A stretch of 64,000 nt of DNA from Gracilimonas sediminicola. GTDB lineage: Bacteria; Bacteroidota; Rhodothermia; Balneolales; Balneolaceae. Below the pieces are notes generated by a model, which was not told the origin of the DNA, ran no database searches, and was given only the letters and a program-made list of their open reading frames with translations. This document shows positions 34,246 to 41,951 of this stretch, piece after piece (within the stretch, counting starts at the first letter, position 1; every line of letters begins with the position of its first letter). The stretch lies in assembly GCF_024320785.1 (NCBI RefSeq), contig NZ_JANDBC010000001.1, positions 1,742,001 through 1,806,000 of the forward strand, given 5' to 3'. The position numbers were made by a program, and so were the translations under genes.

Positions 34246-34698
34246 ATGAGTGTTCAAGAAGAAAATTTAGATGATGTAATTTCCTCATTGATTGATGTGG
34301 ATGAAGAAGAGGAAACGGCTACACCTCAGCCTATCACCGAAAAAGACTACCAAAAAGAAGAGCTGACCGGCGAACCTGTAGTGCTTACCGAACGGGCCGC
34401 CCGGCAGCTAGAGAAAATCAAACAGCAGGAAGAGATGGATGATAACCTGTATCTGCGGGTTGCTGTTGATGGAGGAGGCTGCTCTGGTTTAAGCTATAAA
34501 CTTGGCCTCGACTACCGCACCGATGAGGATAATGTGTATGAAAGTCATGGAGTGGAAATTATCGTAGCTCCGAAACACCTTATGTACTTAGAGGGAATGC
34601 AGATCGACTATCCCGATGGATTAGACGCGCGCGGTTTCACCTTCGACAATCCCAATGCCGTTGAAAACTGTGGCTGCGGTACTTCTTTCGCTATCTAA
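34246..34698 (+). CDS. A-type Fe-S cluster carrier (IscA/ErpA-like)
   Basis: A 150-residue HesB/IscA family carrier that delivers Fe-S clusters to target enzymes. The three cluster-binding cysteines are Cys79 (GGGCSGLSY), Cys142 and Cys144 (ENCGCGTSF). Residues 1 to about 42 are an extra acidic N-terminal extension (DDVISSLIDVDEEEE) not found in the usual 105-120-residue proteins. LipA in this window is a client type. TAATTTTG at 34213-34220 fits the -7 box but would start inside the preceding stop codon. Confidence 0.9.
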   Translation: MSVQEENLDDVISSLIDVDEEEETATPQPITEKDYQKEELTGEPVVLTERAARQLEKIKQQEEMDDNLYLRVAVDGGGCSGLSYKLGLDYRTDEDNVYESHGVEIIVAPKHLMYLEGMQIDYPDGLDARGFTFDNPNAVENCGCGTSFAI

Positions 34699-34800
34699 AG
34701 ATGAAGGTCATTCCTTCGAAAGCAGGAATCCGAATCTTATAAAAGACCCGCAGTAAAAAATCATACCACAACAAGATTCAGGGCTTTCGTCGCGGAACGA

Positions 34801-37140
34801 CTAATTACTATTTTCCGGCGAGGATGTCATTCCCAATTGCTCTTTCACCCGCTTGATGCCTTCTGTTGCTTTCAGCTTCCAGTCTTCTGTAACGTAGCGA
34901 CGCACCATTAATACTGAACATGGGGCTCGGTCAGCAATGATGTCAGGAATAGTTCCAAACAATACATTTCGAATACCCCACTCATGAGAGGCGCCGATGA
35001 TAATCAGGTCATCCTGATGTTCTTCCAGCTCTTCCAGAATACCACCGGTAACATCCGTGGACTCTTTAATGGTGAATACCACTTTATCAAAACCCTCCAG
35101 CAGTGGATTCACACGTTCCCGGAGTTCCTGTTCTTCTTCCTCAATATCGATGCCCGGCTTAACAAGTCGAAGCACCCGAAGTTCAGCATCAATGGCTTGG
35201 GCAATTCGGATACCTATTTCCATTCCAAGGCGGGCATGCAATCCACCGCCCCAGGGAACAACTACAGATTCAATATGCTCAAGTTCACGATCCTTCAGCA
35301 CCGCGAGATCAGCCTTCAGGTTTTTAATGATGGGTTGAATAGGGGTGTTGTAAATCCGACCAAGACTAAATCCACCCTGCCAACCCATAACCAGCATGTC
35401 GGCTTCCCGGTTTTCCGTTTCGTTGATCAGTCCTTTAAATATATCGTGAGAAGCAGCCGAAGCAGAATCAAAGGTAGTGGAGGCAAGTACTTCCTTATTT
35501 CGGTAATCGAGGTTTTCAACTCTGGAGGCTTCACTTATTTTCTGGATACTTTCCCGAACCGGTTCCTGCTGCTGAATCATTCGTTCAACAGTTGAAATCG
35601 GGGTTTGAAAAGGAACCTTGAGCATGTTTAATCCCGTCACAGAACCACCCTCTTCTTTACCGGTGGCGATGAGTTGAGAGACTTTTAGTAAAGCCTGCTC
35701 GTGAATGGGATTTGCCAGCGCTGTAATAACTTTGCGACCTTGTTTGATATCAAGTGCACGAATAGCCGGCGCCCATTCCTCAAATTCAGAATCGTGACGT
35801 TCCGGAGCTTCGAGAAGGACTTTAATTCCTTTCTCTTTCCAGTTTTGTTTGAATTGAGGAACCGCATGTTCGAACTCAACGCGAGAGCGTCCCCAAATCA
35901 TGTACCAGGCCAGGCTCACCACAATAAGTACAACTACAGCAACCTGCGCAAAAGTACCTGAAGAAATGATAATGGATAAACAGCCGATGGCAGCAAAAAC
36001 CTGCAACCAGGGGGAGCCGGGTGTACGATAAGTGGGTTTGTACCAATCCGGGTTGGAAACCCTAAGTACCACACAGCCAATATTGAGGGCCGCATAGCTG
36101 TAAAGTTGAAGTACACTGGCAATTTTAGCCAGGTTTTCAAGGCTGTCGAGTAGCAGGAACAGCAGCGCCAAAATGCCTGTAAGCACAATAGCCCGGTATG
36201 GAGTCAATAGTTTGTTGTGGATAGCGCTCAGCCAGTTAGGCACCATACGGTCGCGCGCCATGGCAAGGTTTATCCGCGATGAAGCCATGATACTTGCATT
36301 GGCCGAAGATAAGGTAGCTAACAGTCCCGCAACGATAATAGCGATGGCTCCGGGATTGCCGAGGATGGTACGCGCAGCAGTGGTAAGGGGATCACGAACA
36401 TCGGCGATGGTGGATTGAGGAAACATCCCGCCAATCACCAACACAATGATTACATACAAAAGAGTAACCAGCGCCACAGATCCGATTAAGGCACGGGGCA
36501 GGTTTTTGGAGGGGTTTTTGATTTCCTCGGCTACGGCTGCAATCTTCACAAAACCTAAAAAGGAAACGAAGACAAGAGCGGTGGTTGCAGAAATGGAATC
36601 AAAACCGAAGGGCATGAACGGGTCGTAGTAGTCAGCCTCGATATGAAACAGCCCGAGAATGCTGAAACCACCCAGTATTACAAACAGGATGAGAACCACA
36701 ACCACCTGTGTACGGCCGGATTCCTTAGCGCCTATCACATTCAATATGGTAAGTAAAACACCACCAATTACGGCTCCCCAAAAAGCGGAAAGTGGTAAGA
36801 ACTGAGACATATACTCTCCCAGTCCATACAGGTAAAAGGCAATGGCAAAAGTAAGGCTCAACCATATTCCCACACCTGATATAGCTCCGAAAGCCGGGCC
36901 TAAAGAACGGGAAACGAAAAAATAATCGCCGCCCGATTTAGGCATTCCGGTGGCGAGTTCGGCAGCGCTGGAAGCCGTAATCATACAAACCAAACCTGCT
37001 GATAAGTAAGCGAAAATTGCGGCCGGGCCGGACATTTCCAAAGCGATTCCTGCCAATAAGAAAATACCTGCGCCTATCATGGTACCAGCTCCGATGGTTA
37101 AGGCGTCCCAAAATCCGAGCTCACGTTTTAAATCTGCCAT
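34801..37140 (-). CDS. APC-family permease fused to two universal-stress domains
   Basis: A 779-residue inner-membrane transporter. Residues 1 to about 425 hold about 12 membrane segments of the amino acid-polyamine-organocation type, with GAGTMIGAGIFLLAG near the N terminus and FVSFLGFVKIAAVAEEIKNPSKNLP in the conserved middle. Two cytoplasmic UspA-like domains follow, at about 450-590 and 610-760; the second ends with the nucleotide-binding pattern IIGASHEWGIRN then PCSVLMVRR. The Usp pair could let nucleotides or stress signals gate transport. The substrate is unknown; close relatives are often annotated as amino acid permeases. Confidence 0.9.
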   Translation of the reverse strand: MADLKRELGFWDALTIGAGTMIGAGIFLLAGIALEMSGPAAIFAYLSAGLVCMITASSAAELATGMPKSGGDYFFVSRSLGPAFGAISGVGIWLSLTFAIAFYLYGLGEYMSQFLPLSAFWGAVIGGVLLTILNVIGAKESGRTQVVVVLILFVILGGFSILGLFHIEADYYDPFMPFGFDSISATTALVFVSFLGFVKIAAVAEEIKNPSKNLPRALIGSVALVTLLYVIIVLVIGGMFPQSTIADVRDPLTTAARTILGNPGAIAIIVAGLLATLSSANASIMASSRINLAMARDRMVPNWLSAIHNKLLTPYRAIVLTGILALLFLLLDSLENLAKIASVLQLYSYAALNIGCVVLRVSNPDWYKPTYRTPGSPWLQVFAAIGCLSIIISSGTFAQVAVVVLIVVSLAWYMIWGRSRVEFEHAVPQFKQNWKEKGIKVLLEAPERHDSEFEEWAPAIRALDIKQGRKVITALANPIHEQALLKVSQLIATGKEEGGSVTGLNMLKVPFQTPISTVERMIQQQEPVRESIQKISEASRVENLDYRNKEVLASTTFDSASAASHDIFKGLINETENREADMLVMGWQGGFSLGRIYNTPIQPIIKNLKADLAVLKDRELEHIESVVVPWGGGLHARLGMEIGIRIAQAIDAELRVLRLVKPGIDIEEEEQELRERVNPLLEGFDKVVFTIKESTDVTGGILEELEEHQDDLIIIGASHEWGIRNVLFGTIPDIIADRAPCSVLMVRRYVTEDWKLKATEGIKRVKEQLGMTSSPENSN

Positions 37141-37220
37141 AAAAAATCTTAAATGAATTGAGGGACTAAGCTACTATCTATTCGAGAGAAGTAAAATCCC
37201 AATCAGCCAGTTTTTGAGTT

Positions 37221-37586
37221 TTAATATGGGATAATCAGGTTGTTAGTTAAAACTGAGAAATGCTTTTTATCGAGTGTAGCGATTGGCACACCCTGTTGTT
37301 CAGCTGTAGCTGCAATAATCGCATCCGGTATTTTAATTCCGTGGCTTTTGTGGTATTTGCGTCTCAGGAATCCTGCTTTTCTGGCAATACCCTCAGTTAC
37401 ATCAATTTTGTTTACAAAGGATAAAAATGAGCTCAATTCATTCATTTCAGCCTTAGTCTTCACTCCGGAGTATAATTCTGAAACAACAACTACTGATGTA
37501 GAAACAGGCTGATTCTTTTGGATAAAGTGTACCGCATCTTTATTTCCCTTCAGGAAATCAATAAAAATATTGGTATCAACGATCAT
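37221..37586 (-). CDS. VapC-like PIN-domain toxin
   Basis: A 121-residue PIN-domain ribonuclease. Active-site acids are the Asp in MIVDTNIFIDFL, the Glu in VVSELYSG, the Asp in IKIPDAIIAATA and the Asp in IATLDKKHF. The frame also opens at ATG 37598, but ATG 37586 lies directly before the first beta strand and overlaps the antitoxin stop by 11 bases. Either start gives overlap with the antitoxin, hence coupled translation. The antitoxin-toxin order is the usual one. Confidence 0.88.
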   Translation of the reverse strand: MIVDTNIFIDFLKGNKDAVHFIQKNQPVSTSVVVVSELYSGVKTKAEMNELSSFLSFVNKIDVTEGIARKAGFLRRKYHKSHGIKIPDAIIAATAEQQGVPIATLDKKHFSVLTNNLIIPY

Positions 37587-37848
37587 CTTTGTCTGCATCT
37601 AAGCGTTTTACTCGCTCTTCCCAGTCTTCTCTGAGTACATCAACCCGGGGAATATCTTTCTTGTGTTTCCAAATACCGGCATAATCCATGATCGACTTTC
37701 TCTCTTTTCCGGATTCCATTTTCTTTTTAGCTACATACTCATCAATGGCTTCCCGGATAATATTACTCTGAGTTGTTTTGCGCTCACCGGAAAGCTGTTC
37801 GATAGCCTCTTTTTCTTTTTTGGTAAGATATATTTGTGTTCGAATCAT
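37576..37848 (-). CDS. Ribbon-helix-helix antitoxin (CopG/VapB-like)
   Basis: A 90-residue antitoxin. The N-terminal 45 residues form a ribbon-helix-helix: the strand MIRTQIYLTKKE, then the helices around AIEQLSGERKTTQSNIIREAIDEYVAKK. The charged C-terminal part (from about residue 50) should bind the PIN toxin. GAGGAG precedes the ATG as a good ribosome site. A strong palindrome 17-40 bases upstream of the start is the likely operator for autorepression. Confidence 0.88.
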   Translation of the reverse strand: MIRTQIYLTKKEKEAIEQLSGERKTTQSNIIREAIDEYVAKKKMESGKERKSIMDYAGIWKHKKDIPRVDVLREDWEERVKRLDADKDDR

Positions 37849-37864
37849 GAGTCTCTCCTCAAAT

Positions 37865-37888
37865 ATGATGTATGTAAATATACATCAT
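37865..37888 (-). promoter_or_regulatory. Probable operator of the RHH/PIN toxin-antitoxin pair
   Basis: ATGATGTAT (37865-37873) and ATACATCAT (37880-37888) form a perfect 9-bp inverted repeat with a 6-base centre, directly upstream of the antitoxin ribosome site. RHH antitoxins typically bind such repeats to repress their own operon. Confidence 0.65.
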
Positions 37889-37915
37889 TTCGGTTGTTTG
37901 CTCAAAATTTCTGTA

Positions 37916-39160
37916 TCAGGGAATGTCGTCTTTTTTGGCAATCAGGCGCACACCGCGTTTAAAGGTGATGTAGTGCCAAGTCCACTCAGCAAACACTCTG
38001 AATCGGTTTCGGAAACCAATGAGAAAAAAAATGTGGATGAGCCCCCACAGCAGCCATGCAAAGAAGCCGCTGAATTTAAACCCACGTATATCCGCCACAG
38101 CCTTGGCACGACCAATGGTTGCCATGGTCCCTTTATCCACATAGCGAAATGGAGTTCGGGTGGAAGAATTCATTTTAATCAAATTTCCCAAATACTTGCC
38201 CTGCTGAAGGGCTACGGGTGCCAGGCCGGGAAGCGGCTTTCCTTTGTCGTCTTTAACATGAGCTGCATCACCGGCTACAAATATATTTGGAGATCCGGCA
38301 ATGGAAAGATCCTGCTCTACCTTTGCCCTTCCGATCCGGTCTGTATCAACGCCGATATTCTGAATAAGAGGTGATGCTTTTACCCCGGCTCCCCAAATGA
38401 TATTCGGAGTTTCAATAAACTGCCCGTCCACTTTTACGCCATCTTTTTGCACTTCTTGTACGGGAGTATTCAGCATCACTTCCACTCCCATATTCTCCAG
38501 GGTTTGCAGGCCCTTTTCCGGGAGCGGTTCATCAAAACCATTCAAGATACCATTCGCAGCCTCTACCAGATATATCTTGGTTTCGTCAGGTTTAATATTT
38601 CGAAAGTCCCTCATCATACTGCGCTTGGCAATTTCAGCTATGGACCCCGCCATTTCCACTCCGGTTGGTCCGCCACCAATAACCACGTAGGTCAAAAAAG
38701 GTTTTCTCTTTTCAGGGTCAATAATTTGTTCGGCTTTTTCGAGCGAGAGCAGAATGCGTTCCCGGATTTCAAGGGCATCAGAAAGAGATTTTAAGCCCGG
38801 AGCGTGTTGTTCCCAGTCTTCATTACCGAAGTAGTTGTACTGTGCACCGGGAGCTAAAATCAGGTAATGAAAAGGGAGGCTGGATCCGTTTTTCAGATGA
38901 ATACGATTGCTGGTTTTATCAACCTCGGTTACTTCACCCAGAATGACCTGTACATTATTTTGCTTGCTGAAAATAGCCCGAATGGGCATGGCAATATCTC
39001 CAGGAGAAAGAGCCGCCGTAGCAACCTGATAGAGCAGAGGCTGAAACAGATGGTGATTAGTCTTGTCAACAATGGTGACATTGAATGAAGTGCCTGCCAG
39101 TTTTTTAGCAACCGAAATACCGACAAAGCCCCCGCCTACTATTACTACGTTTTTACCCAT
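37916..39160 (-). CDS. ndh: Type II NADH dehydrogenase (NDH-2)
   Basis: A 414-residue membrane-associated flavoprotein that passes electrons from NADH to quinone without pumping protons. The FAD motif VIVGGGFVGISVAKKL opens the protein, and the NADH motif is VVIGGGPTGVEMAGSIAE. The second FAD contact is NIFVAGDAAHV, followed by the quinone-site region PVALQQGKYLGNLI. The C-terminal FSGFFAWLLWGLIHIFFLIGF is the amphipathic membrane anchor, ending in a basic tail. ATG 39160 gives the standard start. Confidence 0.93.
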   Translation of the reverse strand: MGKNVVIVGGGFVGISVAKKLAGTSFNVTIVDKTNHHLFQPLLYQVATAALSPGDIAMPIRAIFSKQNNVQVILGEVTEVDKTSNRIHLKNGSSLPFHYLILAPGAQYNYFGNEDWEQHAPGLKSLSDALEIRERILLSLEKAEQIIDPEKRKPFLTYVVIGGGPTGVEMAGSIAEIAKRSMMRDFRNIKPDETKIYLVEAANGILNGFDEPLPEKGLQTLENMGVEVMLNTPVQEVQKDGVKVDGQFIETPNIIWGAGVKASPLIQNIGVDTDRIGRAKVEQDLSIAGSPNIFVAGDAAHVKDDKGKPLPGLAPVALQQGKYLGNLIKMNSSTRTPFRYVDKGTMATIGRAKAVADIRGFKFSGFFAWLLWGLIHIFFLIGFRNRFRVFAEWTWHYITFKRGVRLIAKKDDIP

Positions 39161-39184
39161 ATTAAAGTAAAGTGAAAGTGGTTG

Positions 39185-40018
39185 TTATTTAATTCGTGAT
39201 CGTGAATCTTTCTCAACACCTTCTTCTTCATATTCATTTTCAGGAATGTCGATTTGTCCTTTTTCTTCTTCCTGTTCCATCTGGGTAGAGTGCATGGTAG
39301 ATTTAAGGTGGCGTTCGATTTTGCCCAACAAGGTCTCTGAAAATTCCTGAAGGTCTTTTTTCCGTTTCTTTTTGCGGCTGTTTATGAACCGGGCATAAAA
39401 CACGGAAGCGGTAAGAATAAGCAGTGAAACAATGAGAGGAGGAGCGACTTCATTGCCTGTTTGACCAAATATGGTACCGGCAAACAGCATAAATCCACCA
39501 AAGGCAACGGCAATTCCCGGGAGATACAGTTTGTTGAGGGTTTTCAGGCTTTGGGAAACCGTTACTTTTGTATTTCCATCAATTTGTTCAAACTCAATTT
39601 CCGGAGAATTAGCAGAGGCAATGAATTTCGAGGGCCCCACAGGCTTGGCTTTCCAAAGGTACTTATTTCTTCGCCGGGTCACCTTCCCTAAGGTATTAAA
39701 GTGATACTCTGCCTGACCTTTTAACTCATCGAAAAGCTCCTTATCTACCGTGCCTCTGGCATATCCTACAACCGAAGTACTGTTAAAATCATGGTTGTCG
39801 ATTACCATCGGTTCCTGAACCGGGATTCCGCCCAGTTCCATATAAGCTTCGTATGCAAACTTGCGGGGGATTCCTATCTCGTCGCTGATCTCATACAAAG
39901 ATTGGATTTCCTCGTTGGTGTCAGCGTGTTTACCGGAAGAGCTTTGTTCTCCATACTTCTGTAGGAGTGTGGCTTTTTGGACAATTTGCCGGATTTCGTC
40001 GTCGGAGAGCTTTCCCAT
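39185..40018 (-). CDS. Membrane protein of unknown function
   Basis: No firm family. The 277-residue protein starts with a small helical domain (residues 1-65: LSDDEIRQIVQKATLLQK and SDEIGIPRKFAYEAYMELG) that resembles the short N-terminal helical modules seen on many membrane proteins of FCB and Gemmatimonadota bacteria. A soluble middle (about 75-165) could bind a lipid or ligand. Two membrane segments (about 168-185 and 194-212) follow, then a Lys/Arg-rich cytoplasmic tail and an acidic end. It sits between ndh and hsp33 with gaps of 24 and 13 bases, probably co-transcribed with them. Confidence 0.65.
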   Translation of the reverse strand: MGKLSDDEIRQIVQKATLLQKYGEQSSSGKHADTNEEIQSLYEISDEIGIPRKFAYEAYMELGGIPVQEPMVIDNHDFNSTSVVGYARGTVDKELFDELKGQAEYHFNTLGKVTRRRNKYLWKAKPVGPSKFIASANSPEIEFEQIDGNTKVTVSQSLKTLNKLYLPGIAVAFGGFMLFAGTIFGQTGNEVAPPLIVSLLILTASVFYARFINSRKKKRKKDLQEFSETLLGKIERHLKSTMHSTQMEQEEEKGQIDIPENEYEEEGVEKDSRSRIK

Positions 40019-40031
40019 AAGATCAGATTAT

Positions 40032-40934
40032 TTAGTTCATTTTAGCCTGAGCATCCATCACAATTTTCTCGATCTCTTCTTTCGAAATAAACTCTCTATT
40101 GTTGCAATACTGGCAAACCATTTCCTGCCCTTCCCCGTCCATTTCTTTCAGGTCTTCGAAGTTGAGCATAGCCAGTGCATTCAAAAAACGCTTGCGTGAA
40201 CAGCGACAGAAAAAGTCCACCGGCTGGCGGTTCAGCTCTTTTGCTTTCAGCGGTGATACAGCCTTATTCATGATTTCATCGATATACTGATCATCAGCCA
40301 ATAGTTCATCGATGGGCGGGAATGAACCCAATCGCTCCTGCAGCATATCAATTTGACCATCAGGGGCGCCGGGCAGTCGCTGTATCATCAGTCCGCCTGC
40401 TTCGGTAACGTTACCATCTTCATCAATGCCCACATCAGTAAGCAGTGCGGAAGGAATTTGCTCCGACTGCGCCAGGTAATGAGCTACATCACTATTCACA
40501 TCTCCTTTGATGAGCTCAATGGTACTGGTTTTAGGTTCGGCTTCGTTGTAAAGCACCTTTGAAAAAGTCATGATGCCTAAGCCGATGCCATCTCCAAGTT
40601 CTGTTTCAGGATTGGAGTAATCCAGTTCGGCGACCGGATTTTTAACGTACCCACGGATCTCGCCCACTGAATTTGCTTCAGCAACTATGAACCCAATCGG
40701 GCCGTCCCCATCCATACGCATTCGGATGCGCTCTTCCCCTTTAAGTTCAGAGGCCAGGAGCATGGTAGCTGTTAGCGCTCTCCCTAAGATGACGGTATTT
40801 AATAATGAAAGCTGGTGATTATCTCGTGCCGTTTTTACGACTTCAGTGGTTTTTACGACAGATATTTTAAAATGACCGTCCGTTGTGATTCCCTTGATAA
40901 GGCGGTCTTTGAAATTAAATTCTTCGATGTTCAT
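40032..40934 (-). CDS. hslO: Redox-regulated chaperone Hsp33
   Basis: A 300-residue holdase that is switched on by oxidation. The N-terminal domain includes LGRALTATMLLASELKGEERI. The C-terminal zinc site has the CxC pattern in FFCRCSRKR and the CxxC pattern in VCQYCNNREF, so the redox switch is intact. The frame is open from TTG 40976, but ATG 40934 (MNIEEFNFKDRLIKG) is the normal family start. TATCTTTG (40981-40974 on this strand) exactly fits the -7 box and would give a leader of about 25-35 bases. It is the first gene of a likely hslO-unknown-ndh transcript. Confidence 0.94.
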   Translation of the reverse strand: MNIEEFNFKDRLIKGITTDGHFKISVVKTTEVVKTARDNHQLSLLNTVILGRALTATMLLASELKGEERIRMRMDGDGPIGFIVAEANSVGEIRGYVKNPVAELDYSNPETELGDGIGLGIMTFSKVLYNEAEPKTSTIELIKGDVNSDVAHYLAQSEQIPSALLTDVGIDEDGNVTEAGGLMIQRLPGAPDGQIDMLQERLGSFPPIDELLADDQYIDEIMNKAVSPLKAKELNRQPVDFFCRCSRKRFLNALAMLNFEDLKEMDGEGQEMVCQYCNNREFISKEEIEKIVMDAQAKMN

Positions 40935-41049
40935 AGGAGTAAAAAAAATCTCTTTTATAGAAAAATGTATCCCCAAAGATACGCAGAAAATTACGTTTTA
41001 TTTGGGTGGATAGGGGCGAAAAATGTGGCGTTATATATGTGTTGGCTCA

Positions 41050-41241
41050 TCGCGGGCATTGACCCACCCCACAATCCCCGCCCGAGCGGGGAGGCTCGTT
41101 GGTTGGTTACTGAATTGGAAAAAGATTATACCCACCGGCAATAGCTTTAAAGAAACTGCAATTATAACCAAGGAGTCTTCCTCTCCGCGGGAGAGGAAAC
41201 AAAGGAGAGGGCCAATGCCCGCGAAGGCCCCAATACTTGCC
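41050..41241 (+). repeat. Long flanking repeat R1 of the DUF559 module
   Basis: A 192-bp repeat, present again at 41679-41872 in the same orientation. It starts with TCGCGGGCATTGACCC (41050-41065) and carries the near-exact reverse complement GGGCCAATGCCCGCGA at 41209-41224 (15 of 16 match). Inside are two hairpins: CCCCGC-CCGA-GCGGGG (41076-41091) and TTCCTCTCC-GCG-GGAGAGGAA (41178-41198). Similarity to R2 is high in the outer thirds and low in the middle. Confidence 0.88.
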
Positions 41242-41283
41242 ATTACCTCATTTTTTATAGTATTTAAAATAAAAGAGGGTACA

Positions 41284-41655
41284 ATGAAAAAGAGAATACC
41301 AATCATTCCATACAGGGAAGATCTTATAGCCAAAGCTCGCTGGCTTCGAAAAAACTCGACTCCAGGCGAAATCGAAATCTGGAAAGCAATTAAGAATAAG
41401 AAACTGCTCGGTTATAAATTCCGGAGGCAGCGTCCAATCCATCGTTTCATCGTTGATTTCTATTGCCGTGAACTCAGGTTAGCGATAGAGATTGATGGAA
41501 GAAGTCATGACTATAAAATTGAATATGATAAACAACGACAGGAAATAATTGAGCAATTGGGAGTCAGTTTTCTGCGGTTTAGTGAATCTGATGCTAAGCA
41601 TTATACGGAGTCGGTAGTGATGGAAATTGAGAGGTGGATACTGGAGCATAAGTGA
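41284..41655 (+). CDS. DUF559 endonuclease-like protein
   Basis: A 123-residue protein of the DUF559 family, which has a restriction-endonuclease-like (Vsr-related) fold. The order is typical: ARWLRKNSTPGEIEIWKAIKNK, then GYKFRRQRPIHRFIVDFYC, then LAIEIDGRSHD, with the Asp of FIVDFYC and the Glu of IEIDG as likely metal-binding residues. The frame is open from 41023 through repeat R1, but ATG 41284 (MKKRIPIIPY) is the family's usual start and has AGAGG five to eight bases before it. It lies tightly between two long direct repeats (gaps of 42 and 23 bases), with no other gene, so the unit looks self-contained. Whether it nicks DNA, and where, is unknown. Confidence 0.9.
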   Translation: MKKRIPIIPYREDLIAKARWLRKNSTPGEIEIWKAIKNKKLLGYKFRRQRPIHRFIVDFYCRELRLAIEIDGRSHDYKIEYDKQRQEIIEQLGVSFLRFSESDAKHYTESVVMEIERWILEHK

Positions 41656-41678
41656 GCTTTATAAAAGTGCAAAGCCCT

Positions 41679-41872
41679 TCGCCGGCATTAACCCACCCCA
41701 CAATCCCCGCCCGAGCGGGGAGGCTCGTTGGTTGGCTACTGAGTTCGGTAAAAGAATATACCCACTGGCAAGAGTCTTGCAATAAGCTGAAATATCACTA
41801 AGGAGTCTTCCTCTCCACGGGAGAGGAAACAAAGGAGAGGGTCAATGCCCGCGAAGGCTCCCAAACTTAGCA
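41679..41872 (+). repeat. Long flanking repeat R2 of the DUF559 module
   Basis: The second 194-bp copy, starting TCGCCGGCATTAACCC and holding GGGTCAATGCCCGCGA at 41839-41854. Both internal hairpins are kept; in the second the loop changed from GCG to ACG while the 9-bp stem stayed intact, as expected for a selected or recently copied structure. Confidence 0.88.
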
Positions 41873-41894
41873 CCACTCAAAAACCGAAACAAAA

Positions 41895-41924
41895 AAAGGG
41901 GCGCCTCAAACCGAAGCACCCCTT
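41895..41924 (-). terminator. Terminator after the leucine-type dehydrogenase
   Basis: Read on the minus strand, AAAGGGGTGC and GCGCCCCTTT form a stem with one mismatch, ending in a run of T. It lies about 28 bases beyond the stop of the 41952-43226 gene. The rest of 41656-41951 is repeat R2. Confidence 0.75.
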
Positions 41925-41951
41925 TCACTCACTCAAAATTCAGCAGCTGAA

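Noticed and set aside
34705-34730. GTCATTCC...GGAATC hairpin after the Fe-S carrier gene
   Set aside because: It is short and imperfect and has no U-run; it may be a remnant of a dispersed repeat but cannot be supported as a terminator.
41023-41283. Extended N terminus of the DUF559 protein
   Set aside because: The codons run through repeat R1; the family starts near MKKRIPIIPY.
41050-41872. Insertion sequence
   Set aside because: There is no transposase and no clear target duplication; only a DUF559 nuclease lies between the repeats, so it is reported as an unclassified module.
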